The position numbers were made by a program, and so were the translations under genes. Below the pieces are notes generated by a model. It searched no databases. It worked only from the letters and a program-made list of their open reading frames with translations, and was not told the DNA's origin. Below, one piece after another: positions 9,601 through 16,418 of a DNA stretch of 64,000 nucleotides; position 1 is the first letter of the stretch, and each line of letters opens with the position of its first letter. Source of the stretch: Dyadobacter sp. CY261 (GTDB lineage Bacteria > Bacteroidota > Bacteroidia > Cytophagales > Spirosomataceae); contig NZ_JAKCPW010000001.1 of the NCBI RefSeq assembly GCF_021440085.1, positions 1,302,001 through 1,366,000 on the forward strand. Direction: 5' to 3'.

Positions 9601-9759
9601 AGTGCGGTAGCGAATAATGTGCTCGTGATCAAGAAATGGACCGAAAATATGGATCCGGAAGAGGTGCTTAACTCGTCGGATAATGCTACCGGCCTCGACT
9701 TCTGGCCTGGTCTGCCACCGACCCGCAGCATTGGCTTCAACCTGAATGTCAAATTCTAA
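6625..9759 (+). CDS. SusC/RagA-family TonB-linked outer-membrane receptor (first pair)
   Basis: This is a 1044-residue TonB-dependent transporter of the SusC class. It forms the outer-membrane barrel that imports an oligosaccharide or glycoside captured by the SusD partner. The start was set at the ATG at 6625, giving a clean signal peptide ending in FAQ near residue 22; the TTG at 6607 is less likely. A carboxypeptidase-regulatory-like domain follows (ITGTVTGDNKEPLPGVNVLV), then a TonB box/plug region and a long beta barrel ending in NVKF. The SusD gene starts 11 bases downstream. The sugar-acid enzymes that follow suggest a galactose- or galactonate-containing substrate, which is inference. 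Confidence 0.93.
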   Translation: MKKCFTITMLLLSICCSMVFAQNSRITGTVTGDNKEPLPGVNVLVSGTSQGTVTDSDGKFALDAPANASLVFSFIGYVSQTINVGSRSVIDLELAQESKNLTEVVVTALGIKREAKTLGYATATVNADQISTNRTPNVVSSLQGKMAGVNISSLSTGPGGTAKIRIRGQSSFSGQNNPLIVVNGVPIDNSNFAGGGDYGPRAANSSDGGDGLSSVNPDDIESMTVLKGATAAALYGSRAKDGVVMITTKNRGTGKGIGLDYNINFTTDTPLDFTDFQYEYGQGEGGKRPTSENPTSGVWSFGEKFEPGMTQVLFDNEIWPYAPVRGRVKQFYRTGTNMTNTITVSNNGPNGGFSLSLANTDNRGIVENNKFNRKVVNLGFTQNISKRLTAFGNINYSKEKNVNPPQIDTQDFATSTVIFTLANSMPFDALRQNQTQPNGDEFVFSRFLVRNNPYYSLSHHFENITRDRLFGNVALKYQFTDWLYLQLRAAQDFYVRNQDYNIPNGYAPIAKAPVGYVNGSFTQDVRRNTERNFDFILGGNHSFGNVGLDVTLGGNQRYARMDYNSVTVQDFIQPNLYTVMNGRVKNPLYSLSEKKINSLYGAATISWKEFIYLNITARNDWFSTLAPENRSILYPSVTGSFIFSQAFQNLPAWITFGKLRAAYAQVGSDNVNPYSNALYYAVDNNSFPNPSGQLVPVGGINASTVPNKNLRPLRIKEAEAGLEMKMFNNLLGFDLTYYHKTTDDQILAAQISDASSYTAQLINVGRSMNKGIELLLTGSPVKTKNFTWDVSFNISYNTSKVLKLGLAEKDTVITVGGGGGRTLNMVVGKPLGQLYTFAYLRDAQGRQVFDKNSGMPMRNNTLVNVGNALPKYFGGITNTFSYKGIMLSALVDFKLGHKMIAGRNINYMRHGLSKRTLPGRAEGFVIGNGVNPDGEVNQTKAAVQPFYESINPLGVNEDFVSNAGFWKLRQLTLGYDLGKLLPEKFFVKGLRISAVANNVLVIKKWTENMDPEEVLNSSDNATGLDFWPGLPPTRSIGFNLNVKF

Positions 9760-9770
9760 ATCCCGCAACC

Positions 9771-11312
9771 ATGAAAGCAACATATAAATACACTCTCGCG
9801 CTGTTCCTTTCGCTGACGCTGATGACGTCATGCGACGAAGGATTTGACGAGATCAATACCAACAAAGTAGACCCGACGTCCCTCGCGCCGTCGTTGATCC
9901 TGAACAAGGCCATTATCGCCACCACTTACCTCGACGGCGTTTCGACGCTCGGTATGCTGTGTTACAACTTCGGCATTGTGCAACAGGTGATTACGCCTTA
10001 CGGAAGCTCGCTTTCGGGTGGTAATTACAATCAGATCAACAATGCCAATACACCGCTGGTGTGGGTCAATTTATACAGGAATGTGATCAAGCAGCTCGTG
10101 GCGGTAACCGATCAGACCAAGAGCGATCCATTGCAATCCAATATTTACAATGCAGCGCGCATCTGGAAGGCTTACGCGTTCATGATCTTGACTGATACCT
10201 ACGGTGATATTCCGTATTTCGAAGCGGGGCAGGGCTACATTAATGAAATCATCCGCCCGAAATACGACGCGCAGGAAGCCGTTTACAAGGATATCCTGAA
10301 AGAACTCGAAGAAGCCTCAGGCGCATTAGATGCATCACAGGCTGCTGTTACGACCGACATCCTTTACGGCGGAAATGTGGCACGTTGGAAAAAACTGGGC
10401 TATTCACTCATGCTACGGGCGGGAATGCGTCTTTCAAAAGTCGATCCGACCCTGGCGAAAACCTACGTCACCAAGGCGGTGGCTGGCGGGTTGTTTGAAA
10501 GTAATGCCGATAATTCGATTATCCGGCATACCGCCATTTACAACAACTACATTGCCAACCACCTGGCGGCCCGTGAGAAAACTAACTTTTACCTGGCGGC
10601 ACCTTTTGTGAATTATCTCAAAGAAAACAACGACCCCCGTCTGCCTGTGTTCGCGGTTCGGTATGTAGGCGCTAAGGGCGGTCCGGAGCAGACTGCTTCA
10701 CGCGCCTCATCCGATCCGAAAGTACAGATAGGCATGCCCATGGGATATAATGATGTAACTATCAACAGCGTATTGGCCCAAAACGGCGTAGTAAGTCTCT
10801 GGGATTTTACCCAAATCAATCTCACGACCGTTCTCAAACTGGACGCGCCCGAGTTTCACATTACATACGCGCAAGTGCAGCTGCTGCTCGCGGAGGCGGC
10901 CGTACGTGGCTGGATATCGGGTACCGCGGCCGATTATTATGCCAAAGGTATCCGCGCCAATCTGGAACAAATGTCGATGTACGATGCCAGCGCGACCATC
11001 AAGGAAGACGCGATCCTGGCTTACCTGAAAGCGCATCCGCTGGACGAGGCAAAGGCATTAGACCAAATTAATACACAATACTGGGTGGCCACTTTCCTGG
11101 ACGGCAACGAGTCGTGGGCCAATTTCCGGCGCAGCGGTTTCCCGACATTGAAAAAGAACCCATATCCAGGCTCAGAAATCACCGAGGACTTTATCCGCCG
11201 TATGCCATATCCCGACAGCGAGATCGTCGTGAACTTACAGAATGTGAACGAAGCCAATGCGCGTCAGGGACCTAATGATTTGAATACCAGAGTATGGTGG
11301 GATAAAAAGTAA
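9771..11312 (+). CDS. SusD/RagB-family outer-membrane lipoprotein (SusD-like_2 type)
   Basis: A 513-residue surface lipoprotein that would form the lid of the preceding SusC barrel and bind substrate. The signal peptide ends in a lipobox at LMTSC (Cys22), followed by DEGFDEINTNKVDPTSL, typical of the SusD-like_2 group. Helical repeats continue to a C-terminus ending RVWWDKK. The gene follows susC by 11 bases and precedes an enolase-superfamily gene by 34 bases, so all three probably share a transcript. Confidence 0.9.
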   Translation: MKATYKYTLALFLSLTLMTSCDEGFDEINTNKVDPTSLAPSLILNKAIIATTYLDGVSTLGMLCYNFGIVQQVITPYGSSLSGGNYNQINNANTPLVWVNLYRNVIKQLVAVTDQTKSDPLQSNIYNAARIWKAYAFMILTDTYGDIPYFEAGQGYINEIIRPKYDAQEAVYKDILKELEEASGALDASQAAVTTDILYGGNVARWKKLGYSLMLRAGMRLSKVDPTLAKTYVTKAVAGGLFESNADNSIIRHTAIYNNYIANHLAAREKTNFYLAAPFVNYLKENNDPRLPVFAVRYVGAKGGPEQTASRASSDPKVQIGMPMGYNDVTINSVLAQNGVVSLWDFTQINLTTVLKLDAPEFHITYAQVQLLLAEAAVRGWISGTAADYYAKGIRANLEQMSMYDASATIKEDAILAYLKAHPLDEAKALDQINTQYWVATFLDGNESWANFRRSGFPTLKKNPYPGSEITEDFIRRMPYPDSEIVVNLQNVNEANARQGPNDLNTRVWWDKK

Positions 11313-11346
11313 TGTCAACGATTCTTAAACCTTTAATCTTAAACAA

Positions 11347-12696
11347 ATGAAAGAGAACGGAATGAGTCGCCGGGAAACGATGAAAGCGTTGGGGCTAAGT
11401 GGTTCTGCGGGCATATTGGGATTGTTTGGAGGTATTTCCAATGCCCGGGCTGATCGAGAAACGCCTCAGTATGCCAAGGCTATGAAACCCGTAACGATCA
11501 AGAGCGTTCGCGCGATCGCAACCGCCCCCCAGGGTTCCAATCTTATTGTCGTCAAAGTGGAGACCTCCGAACCGGGACTCTACGGGCTCGGTTGCGCCAC
11601 ATTCACCCAGCGGGCCGAGGTGGTGCTTGTGGCCGTGAATACGTACCTCAATGAGTTCTGCGTGGGACGGGACGCCGACAACATCGAGGACATGTGGCAC
11701 GCCGCTTACGTGAGTTCCTACTGGCGCAACGGCCCGGTGCTGAACAATGCATTGAGCGGCCTCGACCAGGCACTTTGGGATATCAAGGGCAAGCGCGCCG
11801 GAATGCCGCTTTATCAGCTACTCGGCGGTAAAGTACGTTTCGCGGTACCGTGCTACACGCATGCAAACGGGCGTACGCCGGAGGAAACTGTGGAAAGTGT
11901 GAAGAAGATCCAGGAGCAGGGCTATCGGTACATCCGCATTCAGCAAGGCGGGTACGGGGCGGTAGGAAGCACCACCAAAAAGCCAGATTTCAAGGAAGCA
12001 GGCTTCGGCGGCGCTACGGACAACTATATGGATGAAAACGCTTACCTGAAAGCCATTCCGATTCTATTCGAAACGGTGCGGAAGCAGTGTGGCGAGGAAG
12101 TGGAACTGTTACATGACATCCACGAACGCGTGCAGCCGATGAATGCGATCAATATGATCAAAAAACTGGAAGACTACCGGCCGTTTTTCATCGAAGACCC
12201 GTTCTCGCCGGAGAATATGAAGTGGTTCAAATTACTGCGCCAGAGCACTACCGTGCCGCTTGCAATGGGTGAATTGTTTAATAACATCAATGAATTCCTG
12301 GAACCGATGGCTAACCAGTGGTTCGACTATATCCGCATTCACGTGTCGCAGATCGGCGGTGTGACACCGGCCATGAAAGTAGCCCGGCTCGGGGAATGGT
12401 TCAATGTCAAAACGGCCTGGCATGGTCCCGGTGACGTGTCGCCGGTTGGCCACTCTGCGCACGCCCATATCGACCTGGCTGTGTGGAACTTCGGCATTCA
12501 GGAGGCGGTGCAGTTCAATGACAAAACACTGGAAGTATTCTCGGGCTGCCCGACGATGAAAAACGGTTATATGTCGGTCAATGAAGTGCCGGGTATCGGC
12601 GTCGACATCGACGAAAAGGCCGCTGCGAAGTTCCCAATTTCTACGAAATCGAACTGGCAAGTAAGAAAATTCGACGGTACGCTTATACGTCCATGA
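11347..12696 (+). CDS. Tat-exported enolase-superfamily sugar-acid dehydratase (ManD/RspA-like)
   Basis: A 449-residue member of the mandelate racemase/muconate lactonizing enzyme family. The N-terminus MSRRETMKALGLSG is a twin-arginine signal, so the enzyme is predicted to act in the periplasm. The barrel carries metal ligands D257 (in LLHDIHER), E283 (FFIEDPF) and E309 (AMGEL), plus candidate catalytic H259 and H359 (WHGPGDVSPVG). The WHGPGD-SPVG signature and the YTHANGRTPEE region resemble the D-mannonate dehydratase/RspA group, so dehydration of a C6 sugar acid to a 2-keto-3-deoxy acid is likely; the exact substrate is not certain. The stop codon overlaps the lacI-family start (ATGA). 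Confidence 0.85.
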   Translation: MKENGMSRRETMKALGLSGSAGILGLFGGISNARADRETPQYAKAMKPVTIKSVRAIATAPQGSNLIVVKVETSEPGLYGLGCATFTQRAEVVLVAVNTYLNEFCVGRDADNIEDMWHAAYVSSYWRNGPVLNNALSGLDQALWDIKGKRAGMPLYQLLGGKVRFAVPCYTHANGRTPEETVESVKKIQEQGYRYIRIQQGGYGAVGSTTKKPDFKEAGFGGATDNYMDENAYLKAIPILFETVRKQCGEEVELLHDIHERVQPMNAINMIKKLEDYRPFFIEDPFSPENMKWFKLLRQSTTVPLAMGELFNNINEFLEPMANQWFDYIRIHVSQIGGVTPAMKVARLGEWFNVKTAWHGPGDVSPVGHSAHAHIDLAVWNFGIQEAVQFNDKTLEVFSGCPTMKNGYMSVNEVPGIGVDIDEKAAAKFPISTKSNWQVRKFDGTLIRP

Positions 12697-13730
12697 AAAA
12701 AACATCGCTTAAAGATATCGCACAAAAAGCGGGCGTTTCCACCGCCCTGGTTTCCTATGTTCTCAATGGTAAAGAGAAGGAAACGAGGGTGGGGGAGGCT
12801 ATCGCACATAAGATCAAGCAGATAGCGAAAGAAATGAACTATCAGCCGAATCATCTTGCCAAAAGTCTCAGAAGCGGCAAGACACACACCATCGGGCTCA
12901 TTATTGCCGATATATCCAACCCATTTTTTGCCAACGTCGCCCGCGTCGTAGAGGACGAGGCCAAGAAGAATGGTTACACGGTCATTATCGGCAGTTGCGA
13001 CGAGCACGCGGAGAAATCGTGGGATCTGTTGAATGTGCTGATCAACCGGCAGGTCGACGGCTTCATAATTGTTTCCTGCGAGGGGTCCGAAAACCAGGTG
13101 CATTATCTTAAAGAGCGGAATATTCCTTTCGTATTGCTGGACCGCCATTTCCCTGAAATACAGACCGACTTTGTGGCCACCAACAACTACAAAGCCTCCT
13201 ATGACGCCGGCGTCCATCTGATCAAAAGCGGCTATTCGAGAATTGGTATTATGGCCTACAAATCGAAGATGTACCACATGGAAGAGCGGGTTCGCGGATA
13301 CAAACATGCATTACGCGACAATAACATCGAATTTCTTGACTCATGGCTGAAAGAGGTGCATTTCGAAACAATGGACAGCGAAGTAAGAACGGCGATTGAT
13401 GAGGCATTGGCCTCGGATCAGCAAGTAGACGCCATGATTTTTGCCACTTATGGCTTGGCTATCAATGCATTGAAATACATTAATGAGCTGCGTATCAAAG
13501 TGCCTTCCGATCTGGCGATCGTCAGTTTCGGGCAGGCGGAGGTATTCGATCTCTATTATTGTCCGATCAGCTACGTGCGGCAGCCGCTGGAAATGCTGGG
13601 CAAAACAGCTGTTGAATTCTTACTGAAAAAACTGAAAAACCCGGAGGAAGGCATGAAGCAGATTTTAATGGAAGCCAAACTCATCGTCCGCGAGTCGTCA
13701 AAGGCAAAAACAGCCACTTTGAGCGGGTAA
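12693..13730 (+). CDS. LacI-family transcriptional regulator
   Basis: A 345-residue repressor. It has an N-terminal helix-turn-helix (SLKDIAQKAGVSTALVSYVL, about residues 4-24), a hinge helix with YQPNHLAKSLRSGKTHTIGL, and a periplasmic-binding-protein-like effector domain (GLIIADISNPFFANV onward). Its ATG overlaps the preceding dehydratase stop, so the two are translationally coupled. CG-centred palindromes lie just downstream of its own gene (13761-13772) and upstream of the first susC (6176, 6363). It probably controls this locus in response to a sugar acid or its 2-keto-3-deoxy derivative. Effector identity is inference. Confidence 0.93.
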   Translation: MKKTSLKDIAQKAGVSTALVSYVLNGKEKETRVGEAIAHKIKQIAKEMNYQPNHLAKSLRSGKTHTIGLIIADISNPFFANVARVVEDEAKKNGYTVIIGSCDEHAEKSWDLLNVLINRQVDGFIIVSCEGSENQVHYLKERNIPFVLLDRHFPEIQTDFVATNNYKASYDAGVHLIKSGYSRIGIMAYKSKMYHMEERVRGYKHALRDNNIEFLDSWLKEVHFETMDSEVRTAIDEALASDQQVDAMIFATYGLAINALKYINELRIKVPSDLAIVSFGQAEVFDLYYCPISYVRQPLEMLGKTAVEFLLKKLKNPEEGMKQILMEAKLIVRESSKAKTATLSG

Positions 13731-13760
13731 CCCTTACCGGCTAATTTTTTCACCAAATGC

Positions 13761-13772
13761 TTAAACGTTTAA
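13761..13772. promoter_or_regulatory. Candidate LacI-family operator (perfect palindrome)
   Basis: TTAAACGTTTAA is a perfect 12-bp palindrome centred on CG, in the 99-base gap between the lacI-family gene and the next dehydratase gene. It matches the two near-palindromes in front of the first susC gene. Confidence 0.55.
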
Positions 13773-13829
13773 TGAACTGACGGTTGCTTTTAATACCTGA
13801 CTGTTCCAGACAACACCTGACAGACCATT

Positions 13830-15071
13830 ATGCAAAGAAGAAATTTTATCAAAACCGCTTTCCTGGGCACCGCTGCGGTGGCGACCGGCTTTCCACTGAT
13901 AAAGGCCGAGGCGGCGTCGAAAATGAAGATTACCAAGATCCGTTACTACGCGGCGCCGGGTTATAACAAACCGCTTTTCAACCAAGCACGAGGCATTGTC
14001 GAGATCGAAACCGACGGCGGTATTATCGGCATTGGTGAGGGCGGTTCGAAGGATATGATCGAACAATGCGCGCAGATGATGATCGGCGAGGACCCGTTCC
14101 GTATCGAGCACATTTGGCAGAACATTTACCGGGGGATGTTTTACCCGCCGGGACGTGAAAAGTTGCATGCACTGGGCGCGCTGGAAATGGCGCTTTGGGA
14201 TATCAAAGGCAAGGCGCTGAATGTGCCGGTGTATGAACTGCTCGGTGGTGCGACGCGCGATTATGTCGAGTGCTATGCCACGGGTTTCCGTGCCTCAAAA
14301 GCCAAAACCGAAGAGGAAAGGGCAAGAGACTGCATTGAGGCTGGCCTGCGCTCTTACCGCATCGGGCCCACTGGTGGTAACGGCGATCAGCCCTTCGACT
14401 TTTACGAGAATGTGAAAAAGACCATCGATTTCTGCAAACGCATCGACGAAGCCGTGGGCGGAGGCGGTAAATGGGCTATCGACCTGCATACCCGTTTCGA
14501 CATGACCGACGGTCTGAAAATCTGCACCGCACTGGAATCGCTGGAACCGTATTTTGTGGAGGATATTATTCGTTCGGAGAACCCCTCTGTGTATAAAACC
14601 GTGCGTGCCATGACCAAAGTGCCCATTGCGGTAGGCGAGCAGTTCGGAGACCGGTGGGATTGCAACGAATTTATCGAAAACCGTTGGATCGATTATACCC
14701 GCTTTACATTACCCAATACCGGAGGCATCAGTGAGTTTAAAAAGCTGGCTTCGATGTGCGAAACGCATTATGTGGGCATGATACCGCATTTCACCGGTCC
14801 ACTGGCGACGGCTACGCTGGTACATGTGCTGGGTTCCAGCAGTCCGGCGCGGGCGTTAATGGAGCTCGGCGGGGGAGAGCCGGAACGGCCGGCCTATTTC
14901 AATGAGGATTTTATCAATTTCAAAAACGGCAAGCTATATCTCAACGATGCGCCCGGTCTGGGGGTAAAATTTGATCCTAAGAAGGCGACCTTCATTATGG
15001 AGGTCAAAGAGAAAACCAAATTCCCACACCCGATCCTGAAAAGTCCGGACGGCTCTATTCACAACTGGTAA
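13830..15071 (+). CDS. Tat-exported enolase-superfamily sugar-acid dehydratase
   Basis: A 413-residue mandelate racemase/muconate lactonizing enzyme family protein with a twin-arginine signal (MQRRNFIKTAFLGTAAVATG). Metal ligands are D218 (AIDLHTRFD), E244 (YFVEDII) and E270 (AVGEQF). H220 and H320 (MIPHFTGPLAT) are placed like the acid/base pair of galactonate-type dehydratases. It differs clearly from the other two dehydratases of the locus, so it may act on another sugar acid or on an epimer. It precedes dgoD by 4 bases, which indicates a shared transcript. Exact substrate is unknown. Confidence 0.85.
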   Translation: MQRRNFIKTAFLGTAAVATGFPLIKAEAASKMKITKIRYYAAPGYNKPLFNQARGIVEIETDGGIIGIGEGGSKDMIEQCAQMMIGEDPFRIEHIWQNIYRGMFYPPGREKLHALGALEMALWDIKGKALNVPVYELLGGATRDYVECYATGFRASKAKTEEERARDCIEAGLRSYRIGPTGGNGDQPFDFYENVKKTIDFCKRIDEAVGGGGKWAIDLHTRFDMTDGLKICTALESLEPYFVEDIIRSENPSVYKTVRAMTKVPIAVGEQFGDRWDCNEFIENRWIDYTRFTLPNTGGISEFKKLASMCETHYVGMIPHFTGPLATATLVHVLGSSSPARALMELGGGEPERPAYFNEDFINFKNGKLYLNDAPGLGVKFDPKKATFIMEVKEKTKFPHPILKSPDGSIHNW

Positions 15072-15075
15072 TGCA

Positions 15076-16323
15076 ATGAAATCCACGCAAAAATCTACCA
15101 CCTTATCCCGCCGCGCGGCCATTCAGTCGGTGCTGGGCATTGCAGCTACGGGTACAATCTTACTGCCCAAGACCTCTTATGCAGCCACTCCGACGCCCTT
15201 TCAGGCCTACGGAAAGGTCAAGATCACGAAACTGGAAACGTTTCTGGTGAAGCCTCGCTGGATCTTTCTCAAAATCCATACCGACGCCGGTGTTGTAGGC
15301 CTGGGCGAGCCACTGCTCGAAGGCCGCGCTTTGACGATCCAGACTGCCATTAAAGAAGTGGAGCCCTATCTCATCGGTAAGGATCCGCGTGCTGTGGTAC
15401 ATCACTGGCAGGCTATTTACCGGCATGCGTTTTACCGCGGCGGGCCGCTGCTTACCAGTGCATTAAGCGGCATCGACCAGGCGCTTTGGGATATTAAAGG
15501 CAAACTCCTGGGCGTGCCTGTGCATGAGCTGCTAGGCGGGCCTACACGTGACCGTGTGCGCGTATATGGGCGCGCCTCCAATGCCGAGGACATGAAAAAA
15601 CGCAAGGCGGAAGGTTATACGATCATTAAAACCGGAGTGGCCAAAAAGAACCCGGCGAACTTCGTCGAAAACCCGGCGTTCATTAAATATGCCTCGGATA
15701 ATTTTGCGTCGCTACGCGAAGCCGGCGGCCCGGAAATGGATATTGCCATCGATTTCCACGGTGCCGTTCCCCAGCAGACTTCGAAGGTATTGATCAAAGA
15801 ATTGGAACAATACCAGCCGTTTTTTGTAGAGGAACCCTGCCAGGCGCAGAATGTCGATACCTTGGTAGATATCGCCCGGGGCACGCATATTCCCATTGCC
15901 ACAGGCGAACGCATTTTTACCAAGTGGGGCTTCCGCGAAATCCTCGAAAAAGGTGCTGCCAGCATTATCCAGCCCGATCTGTGCCACGCAGGCGGCATTA
16001 CCGAGGGGCGGCTCATAGCTGGAATGGCCGAGGCCTATTATATTCCCATTGCCCCGCACAATCCCATGGGCCCGATCTCCCTCGCTACGGGCCTTCAGCT
16101 CGCGGCCAGCATACCTAATTTCCTCGTCCAGGAACAGGTTACGCTCGGCGAAGGCTATCTGAAAGAACCATTCAAACTACAAAAAGACGGGACCGTGATG
16201 GTGCCCACCAAGCCCGGTCTGGGCGTAGAGCTCGACGAGGACGCGCTGAAAGACAAAATCGGTCACGACTGGAAGAACCCGGAAAGTTATAACGCGCTGG
16301 ATGGATCGGTGGTGGATTGGTAA
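15076..16323 (+). CDS. dgoD: D-galactonate dehydratase (Tat-exported)
   Basis: This enzyme converts D-galactonate to 2-keto-3-deoxy-D-galactonate. The 415-residue protein follows E. coli DgoD closely along its length (PRWIFLKIHTDAGVVGLGEP, FYRGGP, SGIDQALWDIKGK, and HNPMGPI near the end). Ligands are D226, E252 and E278, with H228 and H328 as likely catalytic bases. Unlike the cytoplasmic E. coli enzyme it has an N-terminal extension with LSRRAAIQSVLGIAATG and a cleavage-like SYA-A, so export by Tat is predicted. dgoK and dgoA are encoded further along the same strand, which supports the assignment. Confidence 0.85.
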   Translation: MKSTQKSTTLSRRAAIQSVLGIAATGTILLPKTSYAATPTPFQAYGKVKITKLETFLVKPRWIFLKIHTDAGVVGLGEPLLEGRALTIQTAIKEVEPYLIGKDPRAVVHHWQAIYRHAFYRGGPLLTSALSGIDQALWDIKGKLLGVPVHELLGGPTRDRVRVYGRASNAEDMKKRKAEGYTIIKTGVAKKNPANFVENPAFIKYASDNFASLREAGGPEMDIAIDFHGAVPQQTSKVLIKELEQYQPFFVEEPCQAQNVDTLVDIARGTHIPIATGERIFTKWGFREILEKGAASIIQPDLCHAGGITEGRLIAGMAEAYYIPIAPHNPMGPISLATGLQLAASIPNFLVQEQVTLGEGYLKEPFKLQKDGTVMVPTKPGLGVELDEDALKDKIGHDWKNPESYNALDGSVVDW

Positions 16324-16418
16324 GGAGGGACCATGGTCGATCTGCGGGAAAGGTACAACCTTACCGTTATAATAATAGCATTTTTCAACGTTCATATATA
16401 ATCTATCTATTACAAACT

